Positions 27,195 through 36,640 of a DNA stretch of 64,000 nucleotides are shown in pieces. The notes under the pieces were generated by a model. It was not told the origin of the DNA, made no database searches, and saw nothing but the letters and a program-made list of their open reading frames with translations. The stretch is from Moraxella caviae. GTDB taxonomy: Bacteria; Pseudomonadota; Gammaproteobacteria; Pseudomonadales; Moraxellaceae. Made by a program: the position numbers and the translations under genes. Every line of letters starts with the position of its first letter. The stretch's first letter is position 1. The DNA is taken from assembly GCF_002014985.1 (NCBI RefSeq), contig NZ_MUXU01000025.1:5862-69861 (forward strand), read 5' to 3'.

Positions 27195-27965
27195 ATGAAA
27201 AGCAAAGCCATCGCCCAAGCCAAAGCCCTTGATGACGCTAATGACACCAAGAGTGCTAAAGCCGTCAAAAAACGTGCGCCAAAAGTCGCCAAAACTGCCG
27301 ACACACCGCCTTCTCGCAAGATGAGCCGTGAAAAAGTGCAGCACTTTTTTGAAAAACTTGCCGCCACCATTGATGAGCCAGTAACCGAGCTGCAATATTC
27401 CACGACTTTTGAGCTTTTGATTGCCGTCATGCTGTCTGCGCAGTCCACCGACAAAGGCGTGAACATCGCCACTGCCAAGCTGTTTCCTGTGGCGAACACT
27501 CCGCAGGCGATTTTGGATTTGGGGCTTGATGGGCTAAAAAGTTACATCAACACCATCGGACTTTATAATTCTAAAGCCGCCAACGTGATGAAAACCTGCG
27601 CCGATTTAATCGCCAAGCACGGCGGCGAAGTGCCACGCACACGCAGTGAGCTTGAGGCCTTGGCTGGCGTGGGACGCAAAACCGCCAATGTCGTGCTAAA
27701 TACCGCTTTTGGCGAGCCTGTGATGGCGGTGGATACGCACATTTTTCGTGTGGGCAATCGCACAGGACTTGCTACCGGTAAAAACGTGCGTGAAGTGGAA
27801 GATAAGCTGATGAAAGCCATTCCCAAAGAATTTTTGGTGGATGCGCACCATTATCTGATTTTGCACGGTCGCTACACCTGCATGGCACGCAGCCCAAAAT
27901 GCGGCAAATGCCCTGTGTATGATGAGTGTATGTTTAAAGACAAAGCCAAGTGGGTAGATGTATAA
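27195..27965 (+). CDS. nth: Endonuclease III
   Basis: A 256-aa DNA glycosylase/AP lyase that removes oxidised pyrimidines in base excision repair. A Lys/Ala-rich N-terminal extension of about 35 residues precedes the core. The helix-hairpin-helix carries the catalytic Lys in LAGVGRKTANVVLN near 161, and the catalytic Asp is in VDTHIFRVGNRTG near 179. The C-terminal [4Fe-4S] ligands follow the C-x6-C-x2-C-x5-C pattern in CMARSPKCGKCPVYDEC. E. coli Nth is 211 aa, so the extension explains the added length; upstream ATG choice is not certain, as an internal Met also exists. Confidence 0.94.
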   Translation: MKSKAIAQAKALDDANDTKSAKAVKKRAPKVAKTADTPPSRKMSREKVQHFFEKLAATIDEPVTELQYSTTFELLIAVMLSAQSTDKGVNIATAKLFPVANTPQAILDLGLDGLKSYINTIGLYNSKAANVMKTCADLIAKHGGEVPRTRSELEALAGVGRKTANVVLNTAFGEPVMAVDTHIFRVGNRTGLATGKNVREVEDKLMKAIPKEFLVDAHHYLILHGRYTCMARSPKCGKCPVYDECMFKDKAKWVDV

Positions 27966-28090
27966 TCCGCCGATTTGGCTTTAAGCCAACTCAAAGCATA
28001 CCACGCCAGATTGACGAATCATCGCCTTTATGCTACCTTTTAAAACGCCCAAACCAGTGCAGCCATTCACAGCCCACCAAAAGGAAAACG

Positions 28091-28119
28091 CTTTATTTTT
28101 ATGAAATTTTCATTAAAAT
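28091..28119 (+). promoter_or_regulatory. Putative promoter with 6-1-6 palindromic operator for MFS/ATP-grasp pair
   Basis: A perfect inverted repeat ATGAAA-T-TTTCAT lies at 28101-28113, between a weak -35 (CTTTAT or TTTATT, about 28091) and a -10-like TAAAAT at 28114-28119. The palindrome would sit in the promoter spacer, a position suited to repression. The cognate regulator is unknown; the AT-rich 6-1-6 form is loosely Fur-like but a poor match to a full Fur box. Confidence 0.4.
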
Positions 28120-28146
28120 AAAGCTAAAAACAAGGACAGCCCCATC

Positions 28147-29340
28147 ATGAACCTAAAGAAATTCTACGGCAGTCTCATCGTCTTTTATTTTAGCGATATG
28201 TCGTTGCTGATTATGGTCATGTGGCTGTCTTATCAACTCACCAAAAATCCGCTGATTTTAGGCACGCTGATTTTTATCAGCACCATCACGCCTTTTCTTA
28301 TCAAACGACTGTCTCGGCTCAATTTACTGTCTTTGCCCATCACGCATTTGATGGTGGTTCGGATTGCGCTGTATGTGCTGGCGTTGGCATTGGCGTTTTT
28401 ACCGCCCACTCTTTACACCTTTATTGGTCTTGCACTCATTTCTGGCATTTTGGGTGTCAGCATTTTAAGCAACTACGAATCTTATAATAATTATCTGGTG
28501 CTAAAGCGCCTAATCAGTGCCGACAAAGGCTCTCGGTATATGCAAACCGTCATACAAATTGGTGCTTTTGCAGGCGCGATGATTGGCGGATTTTTGCTGG
28601 AGCGTTTTGCGTTTTTTCACGCCATGACCATCATCACCGCTGTGGACGTGCTGTTTTGCGTGCTGTGTTTGTTTTGGGCGAAAAATCATCAGCTTGGACA
28701 ATTAGGACAACTCACTCACGAAAACTCGCACGCACAGTCGCACACATCAAGCACGCCCACCACTCACAAAAGCCCCATTATGGATAAACGCACGCTGTAC
28801 CTGCTGTGCGCTTTGCTTGGTTTTCTTGGCGTACACGTCATCAGTTTTAACATCACCACACCCATCATTTTTCAAGAAATCAAACATTGGTCAGCGCAAG
28901 ATTTCGGACTTGCCAGCGCCTTTGCGGGTGCAGGTGCGTTTTTGGCGGTGTTTTTAAAAAGCGGCTTAAAACGCTGCCTTGTCATGGCTGCCCTGCTCAT
29001 CATTGCTGATTTGTTATTCGTATTTTTACACATCAAAGCACTTAGCCTTGCCGCCTGCTTTTTTATTGGCATCTTCATGAACAGCGTGCGCATTTTTGCC
29101 AGAGCAAGACTGTCGCTTTTGGCAAAAGACACCGCTCAAGCCTTTAGCATCGGGCAATACAGCGCGGTCAGTTATACGCTGTTTCAGGCAGCAGCAAGTC
29201 TTGTGCTGGGTTTGTTACTCGCCAATCCTGCAAGCACAACCAACATCACCTTGCTGTTTTTGCCAGCGGTTGCCTGCGTTGTGCTGATTTTATACGTCTG
29301 CTGGCTGATTAGCCCAGCCCAAAAGGAAGTTTATTCATGA
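28147..29340 (+). CDS. MFS transporter coupled to ATP-grasp ligase
   Basis: A 397-aa major facilitator with about twelve hydrophobic helices, split by a hydrophilic His/Ser/Thr-rich loop at about 185-215, the usual 6+6 layout. It resembles drug/proton antiporter-type exporters in helix pattern (for example GAMIGGFLLERF near 140), but no specific subfamily is recognised. Its stop overlaps the next ATG (ATGA at 29337-29340), so the exporter and ligase are translated together. Such pairing is known in small-peptide pathways such as bacilysin, where BacE exports the product of ligase BacD. An export role for the ligase product is inferred. Confidence 0.78.
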   Translation: MNLKKFYGSLIVFYFSDMSLLIMVMWLSYQLTKNPLILGTLIFISTITPFLIKRLSRLNLLSLPITHLMVVRIALYVLALALAFLPPTLYTFIGLALISGILGVSILSNYESYNNYLVLKRLISADKGSRYMQTVIQIGAFAGAMIGGFLLERFAFFHAMTIITAVDVLFCVLCLFWAKNHQLGQLGQLTHENSHAQSHTSSTPTTHKSPIMDKRTLYLLCALLGFLGVHVISFNITTPIIFQEIKHWSAQDFGLASAFAGAGAFLAVFLKSGLKRCLVMAALLIIADLLFVFLHIKALSLAACFFIGIFMNSVRIFARARLSLLAKDTAQAFSIGQYSAVSYTLFQAAASLVLGLLLANPASTTNITLLFLPAVACVVLILYVCWLISPAQKEVYS

Positions 29341-30563
29341 CAAAAAGCGTCATCATTGTTGATCCTTTTTCCACAGGCGCACTGTACGCCAAAGCCTTTG
29401 CCGACTTGGGCTATCGCTGCCATGCGGTGATTGCCAATGACAACATCAACAAAGACTATTTTCGCTTTGATGATACGCACTTTGTCAATAAAACGCCCTA
29501 CAGCATCCAAGATGCCAAAGACAAGCTGAACCCCAGCGATGTCGCAGCGGTGGTTATCGGTGCAGAAAGCGGCGTCATCGCTGGCGAGACTTTGGCGCAT
29601 TATTTTGGCGTGCTGGGCAATAATCCTGCCACCAGCCAGCTGCGCCGCGATAAATTCGCCATGCAAGACGCACTAAAAGCGCGCGGATTAAACCACATCA
29701 AAAGCCAAATTATCCACAAAGACAGCCAAGAATTTTTTGACAGCGAAAGCTACATCATCAAGCCCATCAACTCGGCAGGCAGTGATGGCGTGATATTCAT
29801 CAAGGATAAAACTGCGCTACTAAGCCACTTGCAAACGCTAAAATTTGATGGCGTGAACGCACTTGGCGAACCAAACACCGCCTATCTGTTACAATCATTC
29901 ATCACAGGCGATGAGTTTGTGGTGGATATGGTGGTGCAAGGCGACCATGTGTTTGTTGCCAGCTTGTGCAAGTACGAAAAGGGGCTGTATAACGGCAGTC
30001 CTTTTGTGTATAAAAATATGCAAATGCTTGATATTACTGATAAAAAATACCAAGCCATCATTAAATACGCCAAGCAATGCGTCCGTGCTTTAGATGTCAG
30101 CGTTGGCGCGGTGCATATGGAGCTGTTCGCCACTTGGGGTACGGACAGCTACATCAATCCTGTGATGATTGAAATGGGCGCACGCTTGCATGGCGGTGTC
30201 GCACCCATCATTTTTCAGGCGTGCTATGAGCCAAATCTGCTCACGCTAAGCATGGCTGCGCATTTAAATCAAGACCTAAAGCACGCAAATATGTACGAGT
30301 GCGCCACCCAAACCCAGCCTGCCAAAGTGGTGTTTTTAATCAACGAAACGCCCAACGCACACCTAGATGCGGACAAATTTTTAGAACAAATTAAGCAAGT
30401 TGATGGTTTTTATCACGTCAAAATTCTTGACGATAAAACCCTGCCTTTGACGGTGGATTTATTAAGCTGCCCTGCTTTGGTGTGTTTGGTTGGCGGTGCG
30501 ATTGATGACGATGAAAAGCGTGTTCGTGCGATTTTTAATTCGTGCTTATTCACTCAAACTTAA
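29337..30563 (+). CDS. ATP-grasp ligase (L-amino acid ligase-like)
   Basis: A 408-aa ATP-grasp enzyme forming a carboxylate-amine bond through an acyl phosphate. The N-terminal preATP-grasp fold begins KSVIIVDPFSTGALYAKAF. ATP-binding features are YIIKPINSAGSDGVIFIKD near 140 (glycine-rich loop), LLQSFITGDEFVVDMVV near 183 and the metal-ligand region MELFA then VMIEMGARLHGG near 262-285. Length and motifs fit the dipeptide-forming L-amino acid ligases (BacD/BL00235 group) better than purine or D-Ala ligases. A strong SD (AAGGAAG) precedes it. Substrates are unknown; the coupled exporter suggests a secreted dipeptide or similar small molecule. Confidence 0.8.
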   Translation: MTKSVIIVDPFSTGALYAKAFADLGYRCHAVIANDNINKDYFRFDDTHFVNKTPYSIQDAKDKLNPSDVAAVVIGAESGVIAGETLAHYFGVLGNNPATSQLRRDKFAMQDALKARGLNHIKSQIIHKDSQEFFDSESYIIKPINSAGSDGVIFIKDKTALLSHLQTLKFDGVNALGEPNTAYLLQSFITGDEFVVDMVVQGDHVFVASLCKYEKGLYNGSPFVYKNMQMLDITDKKYQAIIKYAKQCVRALDVSVGAVHMELFATWGTDSYINPVMIEMGARLHGGVAPIIFQACYEPNLLTLSMAAHLNQDLKHANMYECATQTQPAKVVFLINETPNAHLDADKFLEQIKQVDGFYHVKILDDKTLPLTVDLLSCPALVCLVGGAIDDDEKRVRAIFNSCLFTQT

Positions 30564-30592
30564 TCAAAACAGCCATACAAAACCACCCAAAC

Positions 30593-30619
30593 AAAAAGCG
30601 AGCCGAAGCCCGCTTTTTT
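30593..30619 (+). terminator. Terminator after ATP-grasp gene
   Basis: AAAAGCGAGC pairs with GCCCGCTTTT across a CGAA loop with one mismatch, followed by a T run. It lies between convergent genes. Confidence 0.75.
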
Positions 30620-30729
30620 ATTTGCTGATGTTTTGTCAATTTGGTTTGTTGATCCAATCAAATTGACAATTCAGTTGAGTTTTCAATCAAACCCAACCGA
30701 CAAATCCCATCAACAATTCACACGTCAAA

Positions 30730-31722
<993 letters not shown>

Positions 31723-32985
31723 TCACGGCACAACTTGCGAAATCGTTAGGTTTGCTGACGTTTGCACATCGCCCAAAATTACAGGGTTTGCCGCCAAATC
31801 ACCCGATTCGCTCATCGCCGAACCTGAATGGCTGATGCGTGCGTTCAAAGCCAGCTGCACCCCTGCCGCACGGCCGACAGACAGCGTACGCTCTGGCAGC
31901 ATGGCGTCCAAATCGCTTAGGGTAAGCGTAGCGGTGCCGCCAGACATTTGCGATACAGGCAAGCGCTTGACCGCATAAGGCGCGCCGCCAGCAGTATCGC
32001 TGATGGACACAAAAAGCACGTCCGTTTCGCCAATTTGCGGCATTAAATTCGGTGCGATATTGATAGACACCGCCACGCCTTGTACCGCTTTTTTGGCTTG
32101 CTCTTCAATATTTGCCGCAAGCGTGTCTAGGCTTGCCAAGGCTTCACTGCGATCGCCAGACTTAGCGGCAATGCTTGAGCGCAATTTAGAAAGCCACGCC
32201 TTGGCAATCTCAAAACGCCCTGCACGAGTTTCGCCCATCACCATCAGCATTTGTGCGCCTTCGTGATTTGGTTCGGCTTTTAGCACGTTTGTTACCACAT
32301 CGCGCGCCACGCCATCTAGCACGCCATTATTGGCAAAAAAGCTCGCCTGCGCATAAGTCATGGCGATGTCGTGATTGTCAGGCTCAAGTCGGTGCGCACG
32401 CGCCAAGGCTTCTAGCATTTGCGGCTGGGCTTGCAAGGCGGAAAACAGCTCCGATAAACGCATCCAGCGATTTGCGTCATAAGCATGGGCGTAGACGTTG
32501 GTTTGCATAGCGGTAATCAGTGCTGCACTGTCTTTGGCTGCCCATTCTGGCGGCGTATCAATCTTGCCAGTCAATAAATCGTCCGCCACTTGCCCCACGT
32601 TTGCCTGCGCTTGCCACAGTTTATAGACGCTTGTGCGATCGCCCACCAACAAATACGCCAATGCCGCAAGCAGTAAAATCCACACAATCACAATCAAGCG
32701 CGGCACTCTGCCCACGACTTGGTGCGTCTCGGCATGGGTTTGCGCCGCCAAAAGCTGGCGTTTTAGTGAAGCGGTTTGTGCTTGATAAGATTGCTCATCA
32801 ATCACGCCAGCCGCTTTATCTTCATCAAGCTCAGCAATGCGCTCACGAAAAACCGCCACGTTCACCGACATCAGGCGGTTGTCCACCACCGCACGCCCTT
32901 TTAGCCAAGGAAAAATCACCACCCAAGCCAAAAGCACGCACAGCAGCACGCACAGCGTAAAAAATAACATCAAAGTCGGTGTCAT
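31723..32985 (-). CDS. ccmI: Cytochrome c maturation protein CcmI
   Basis: A 420-aa membrane-anchored apocytochrome c chaperone. Two transmembrane helices (about 5-25 and 93-115) flank a cytoplasmic segment with a coiled-coil-like stretch (FRERIAELDEDKAAGVIDEQSYQAQTASL, split here across 45-75). A periplasmic TPR-like region follows at about 150-290. The C-terminal domain (PVSQMSGGTATLTLSDL, then NARISHSGSAM) is typical of CcmI/CycH. It presents apocytochromes to the CcmFH ligase. It overlaps ccmH by 4 bp (ATGA). Confidence 0.88.
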   Translation of the reverse strand: MTPTLMLFFTLCVLLCVLLAWVVIFPWLKGRAVVDNRLMSVNVAVFRERIAELDEDKAAGVIDEQSYQAQTASLKRQLLAAQTHAETHQVVGRVPRLIVIVWILLLAALAYLLVGDRTSVYKLWQAQANVGQVADDLLTGKIDTPPEWAAKDSAALITAMQTNVYAHAYDANRWMRLSELFSALQAQPQMLEALARAHRLEPDNHDIAMTYAQASFFANNGVLDGVARDVVTNVLKAEPNHEGAQMLMVMGETRAGRFEIAKAWLSKLRSSIAAKSGDRSEALASLDTLAANIEEQAKKAVQGVAVSINIAPNLMPQIGETDVLFVSISDTAGGAPYAVKRLPVSQMSGGTATLTLSDLDAMLPERTLSVGRAAGVQLALNARISHSGSAMSESGDLAANPVILGDVQTSANLTISQVVP

Positions 32986-33500
32986 GATTGATCCTTAGTT
33001 GATTGATGATGCGACAAAATTTGCTCAAGTTTCGCTTCTTCACTGCGGCTTAAGTTATCGCTGTGTGGCATGGCTGGCGCAGGTTTACGCCCACGTTTGG
33101 CTTTTAGCACCCAGCCCAAAATCAGCACCACCAGCAAAAGCGGCGGAAAAAACCACAAAATCCACGTTGATGGGCGCACAGGCGGCTTATAGCTGATGAA
33201 ATCGCCATAACGGTCAAACATATATTGACGAATTTCACCGTCCGAACGCCCATCTTTAATCATCTCGTAGGTTTTTTGTTTTAAATCTTGGGCGATGGGC
33301 GCATCAGAACCTGCCAGATTTTGGTTTTGGCATTTAGGGCAGCGCAGCTCGTCAATCAGCGCACGATAGCGAGTTTCTTCTTCGTCCGTGTTAAACTGAT
33401 ACACATCAATGCTGCTGGCATGGGCAAGCGGTACGACACTCATCGCAATGCTTGCGCCAAGTACGCCTGCCGTCAGCACGCCCAAGGTTTGTTTTTTCAT
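32982..33500 (-). CDS. ccmH: Cytochrome c maturation protein CcmH
   Basis: A 172-aa periplasmic thiol-disulphide protein that reduces or holds apocytochrome for heme ligation. It has a signal peptide (KKQTLGVLTAGVLGASIAMS, cleaved near AHA), the LRCPKCQNQNLAGSDAPIA motif with its CxxC pair near 45, and one transmembrane helix near 108-128 (WILWFFPPLLLVVLILGW). The ATG at 33500 is preferred over a GTG three codons upstream. It is translationally coupled to ccmI. Confidence 0.92.
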   Translation of the reverse strand: MKKQTLGVLTAGVLGASIAMSVVPLAHASSIDVYQFNTDEEETRYRALIDELRCPKCQNQNLAGSDAPIAQDLKQKTYEMIKDGRSDGEIRQYMFDRYGDFISYKPPVRPSTWILWFFPPLLLVVLILGWVLKAKRGRKPAPAMPHSDNLSRSEEAKLEQILSHHQSTKDQS

Positions 33501-33602
33501 AATTACCACTCAGATTTTAAGCCGTTGATTTTAAAGCCTTGTTTTTAAATCATTTTTTAAAACAGTGATTTTAAAATTAGTGATTTATTAAAAATCCACA
33601 AA

Positions 33603-34184
33603 TCAGCTGCACGCCAGCGTCTTATCTTCTTCGCTCAGCGCATCATCACCAAGCGCCGTCAAGCATAGCTCAATGTCATCGGCATAATTTTGTGCATTCA
33701 CTTCGCCCAAAATGTGCTTATACACCACGCCTTTACCGTCCACCACAAAAGTCTCTGGCGCGCCCGTCAAGCCCAAATCCAGCGCATATTCGCCTGACAA
33801 ATCTTGGATAGAATACACAAAGGGGTCTTGAAATTCGTTCAAATACGCCAAAGCGTCAGGCAGCTCATCTTTATAATTCACGCCCACCATTGGCACGCCT
33901 TTGGCATGAAGCTCCATCAAAAACGGATGCTCCACACGGCAAGTTGGACACCAAGAACCCCACACATTAAGCAAAAATGGCGTTTTTGGCAAATCAGCAT
34001 TGGTCATCGTACGGCTGGTGTCAGACAGCAGCGGCAAGCTAAATTCTGGCAACGGCTTATTCATGGACGTGTTGATTTTTACGTCTGTTTCATCACCCAG
34101 ACGGAAAAAGAACATCACAATAAGCAGCGCAAAAATCACCAAAGGCACGATAAAAATCAGCGCACGACGAGCAGGATTTGCCAT
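33603..34184 (-). CDS. ccmG: Thiol:disulfide interchange protein CcmG/DsbE
   Basis: A 193-aa membrane-tethered periplasmic thioredoxin of cytochrome c maturation. The start MANPARRALIF at 34184 is chosen because GGAG lies 6 bp upstream; a longer open frame to 34223 has no SD. An N-terminal anchor helix (about 8-27) is followed by the thioredoxin fold with WGSWCPTCRVEHP near 82, GVNYKDE near 108 and the cis-Pro loop GLTGAPETFVVD near 145. It probably keeps apocytochrome or CcmH cysteines reduced. It lies between ccmF and ccmH. Confidence 0.92.
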   Translation of the reverse strand: MANPARRALIFIVPLVIFALLIVMFFFRLGDETDVKINTSMNKPLPEFSLPLLSDTSRTMTNADLPKTPFLLNVWGSWCPTCRVEHPFLMELHAKGVPMVGVNYKDELPDALAYLNEFQDPFVYSIQDLSGEYALDLGLTGAPETFVVDGKGVVYKHILGEVNAQNYADDIELCLTALGDDALSEEDKTLACS

Positions 34185-34300
34185 GTTGTTCTCCATGATT
34201 TCAGTGAATGGACGACAATCCATCGGTCGGATTGTCGTTTTATAGGTTAAAATTTATGATTTGGCTTGCTGTTATTACAGCATTTGCCTGTTTTTTTGCG

Positions 34301-36283
34301 TTATTCTTTGTGTGTTTTGGCAAGGCGATAACGCTTATCCAGCATGGCAATCAAACCGCCCAGCGCCATGATGATAGAGCCAAGCCACAGCCAGCGCACC
34401 ATCGGCTTGACATACACACGCACCGCCCAAGTGTTTTGATCCATCTTGCCTTGTTCATCAATGATTGGCTCGCCCAGTGCCACATACACTTCGTTGAGCA
34501 AACTTGCGCGAATACCCACTTCGGTCATCGGCATCATAGACACGACATAGTTGCGCTTTTCTGGATATAAAGTAGCAACCAAACGCTCATCTTTACTCAC
34601 TTGTACGGTTGCGCGCGTGGCGTCATAGTTGCTGCCATGCACCAAATCAAAATCCTGCAAGACAAAATCATAACCTTGAACGTGTGTGCTGTCGCCAATG
34701 GTCATCGCCACATCACGCTCCACGCTCATCGCCGACACGCCAGCCACACCCAACGCCGTTACCAGCACGCCAATGTGCGCAAGCTGCATACCGTAGTAGC
34801 TTGGCGTGAGTTTTTTTAGTCCAGCCATCAGGCTTGGCGCATGGCGAACTTTATCTTTAATATCCAGCGCAATAAAGGCAAGCACCCACGCCGACAGCAG
34901 CGCAGTCAGTACCACACCCCAATCAAAACTTGGATTTTCCGCCAAATTACTCATGGCAAAGGCGATTGCCGCACCCAGCACCAGCGCACTGACCAAAGCC
35001 GTACCTAGCATGGCAGCCAGCGGACGGCTGTCAAATTTATAGCGCAGATTTGCACCCACACCCATAAAGGCAAGCAGCACCCAAGTCGCTGGCACAAACA
35101 GCGCATTAAAATACGGAGGGCCTACGGATACTTGACCCAGCGCAAAGGCATCAGCGATGATTGGATACAGCGTACCAAGAAACACCACCAAAGTTGCCAC
35201 CAGCAAAATGATGTTATTCACCACCAGCACGGTTTCACGAGATTTAAGCTGATAACTGCTCTCCACCGTCAAACGCCAGCCACGCAGCGCAAACATCAAA
35301 AGCCCTGCGCCAATCACCAACGCCAAAATCGCCAAAATCGCAATACCGCGCGTTGGGTCGGCAGCAAAAGAATGCACCGAAGTAATCACGCCTGAGCGCA
35401 CCAAAAACGTGCCTAGCAATGACAAAGCAAAAGCAAAAATCGCAAGCATGATACTCCATGCTTTAAATACGCCACGTTTTTCGGTTACAGCCAGCGAGTG
35501 CAAAAGCGCAGTCGCCGCAAGCCACGGCATCAAAGACGCATTTTCCACAGGGTCCCAGAACCACCAGCCGCCCCAGCCAAGCTCGTAATACGCCCACCAA
35601 GAACCAATGGCGATGCCCAGCGTCAAAAAGCCCCACGCCGCCACCGTCCAAGGACGAGACCAGCGTGTCCACACCGCATCCAAACGCCCTGCCCACAAAG
35701 CCGCCATGCAAAACGCAAACGGCACCGCCAGCCCCACATAGCCCATGTACAGCATTGGCGGATGGAAAATCAAACCGGGGTCTTGCAGCAGCGGGTTAAG
35801 GTCTGCACCGTCCACAGGCAAATTTGGCAAGCTGCGATCAAACGGACTGGACGTAAAAATCAACATGACAAGCATCATCACCTGAATGCCGCCCAGCACC
35901 GCCAGCACACGCGCACGCATATCCAGCGGCAAACCACGACTAAATACCGCCACCAAAAAACACCACGCCGCCAAAATCGTCAGCCAAAGCAGCAGCGAGC
36001 CCTCATGACCGCCCCACGTTGCCGACAGCTTATAATACCAAGGCAGCAGCGAATTAGAATGGCTTGCGACATACACCAAGCTAAAATCATTATACAAAAA
36101 CCCGTACATCAGCGCAGCAAAAGACACCGACATCGCCAAAAACTGCGCCACTGCAAGGCTTGGGGCAAGACGCTGCCACTGCACTTGATTGCGTAGCACG
36201 CCAAGAGTTGGCAGTACCGCTTGTAAAATCGCCAGCACCAGTGCCAAAAGTAGAGCAAAATAGCCCAATTCTGTGATTAGCAT
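34301..36283 (-). CDS. ccmF: Cytochrome c-type heme lyase CcmF
   Basis: A 660-aa polytopic inner-membrane protein that attaches heme to apocytochrome c. It shows numerous transmembrane helices, conserved HSNSLLPWYYKLSATWGGHEGS (in two parts near 47-68), the tryptophan-rich WWD heme-handling motif GWGGWWFWDPVEN near 230, and a periplasmic C-terminal domain before a final helix. It is the first gene of ccmF-ccmG-ccmH-ccmI. The ccmABCDE genes are not in the window, so they must be elsewhere. The pathway matures the cytochrome c1 encoded at 42253. Confidence 0.95.
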   Translation of the reverse strand: MLITELGYFALLLALVLAILQAVLPTLGVLRNQVQWQRLAPSLAVAQFLAMSVSFAALMYGFLYNDFSLVYVASHSNSLLPWYYKLSATWGGHEGSLLLWLTILAAWCFLVAVFSRGLPLDMRARVLAVLGGIQVMMLVMLIFTSSPFDRSLPNLPVDGADLNPLLQDPGLIFHPPMLYMGYVGLAVPFAFCMAALWAGRLDAVWTRWSRPWTVAAWGFLTLGIAIGSWWAYYELGWGGWWFWDPVENASLMPWLAATALLHSLAVTEKRGVFKAWSIMLAIFAFALSLLGTFLVRSGVITSVHSFAADPTRGIAILAILALVIGAGLLMFALRGWRLTVESSYQLKSRETVLVVNNIILLVATLVVFLGTLYPIIADAFALGQVSVGPPYFNALFVPATWVLLAFMGVGANLRYKFDSRPLAAMLGTALVSALVLGAAIAFAMSNLAENPSFDWGVVLTALLSAWVLAFIALDIKDKVRHAPSLMAGLKKLTPSYYGMQLAHIGVLVTALGVAGVSAMSVERDVAMTIGDSTHVQGYDFVLQDFDLVHGSNYDATRATVQVSKDERLVATLYPEKRNYVVSMMPMTEVGIRASLLNEVYVALGEPIIDEQGKMDQNTWAVRVYVKPMVRWLWLGSIIMALGGLIAMLDKRYRLAKTHKE

Positions 36284-36640
36284 AAAAATTACCTTGTTTG
36301 CGCTTGCTTTTAGGGTTTATGAATGTGATTTTCGCTATAATAAAGTATTTATTCAAAGAATGAATTGCTAAATTATTGATAAGAACGATAAGTTTTATCA
36401 ATCGTTTTTATTGTTTATGACAATTTTATTATAAATTGATTTTAAAATCGGCAACTTTACTTATTTTATCGGTTTTTTATCATGGATAAGCTGGCTTTTG
36501 TCAGATTGATGAGCTTGATTGCACAGCTCAACAATCATCAAAAGCAAAATTTTCACCGCACAGCCCATCTTGATACAAACTGCATACAATCTGCCTTAAA
36601 GCAGCTCGCCTTAAAACAGTTTGCCTTAAAACAGTTTGCC
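36284..36640. other. AT-rich region upstream of ccmF with 15-bp tandem repeat
   Basis: This spacer holds an 8-bp inverted repeat ATTGATAA/TTATCAAT around 36375-36402 that may be an operator or hairpin. From 36594 it has three full 15-bp units of the form CCTTAAAACAGTTTG and a partial fourth that runs into the stop codon of the DUF445 gene. A 111-codon plus-strand frame across it is not a credible gene. Confidence 0.6.

Noticed and set aside
27950..28150. Short plus-strand frame between nth and the MFS gene
   Set aside because: It overlaps the end of nth and the promoter region, has no SD and no recognisable product.
30650..30668. TTGATCCAATCAA as an FNR box
   Set aside because: The half-site spacing is too short for the TTGAT-N4-ATCAA consensus and it lies between convergent gene ends.
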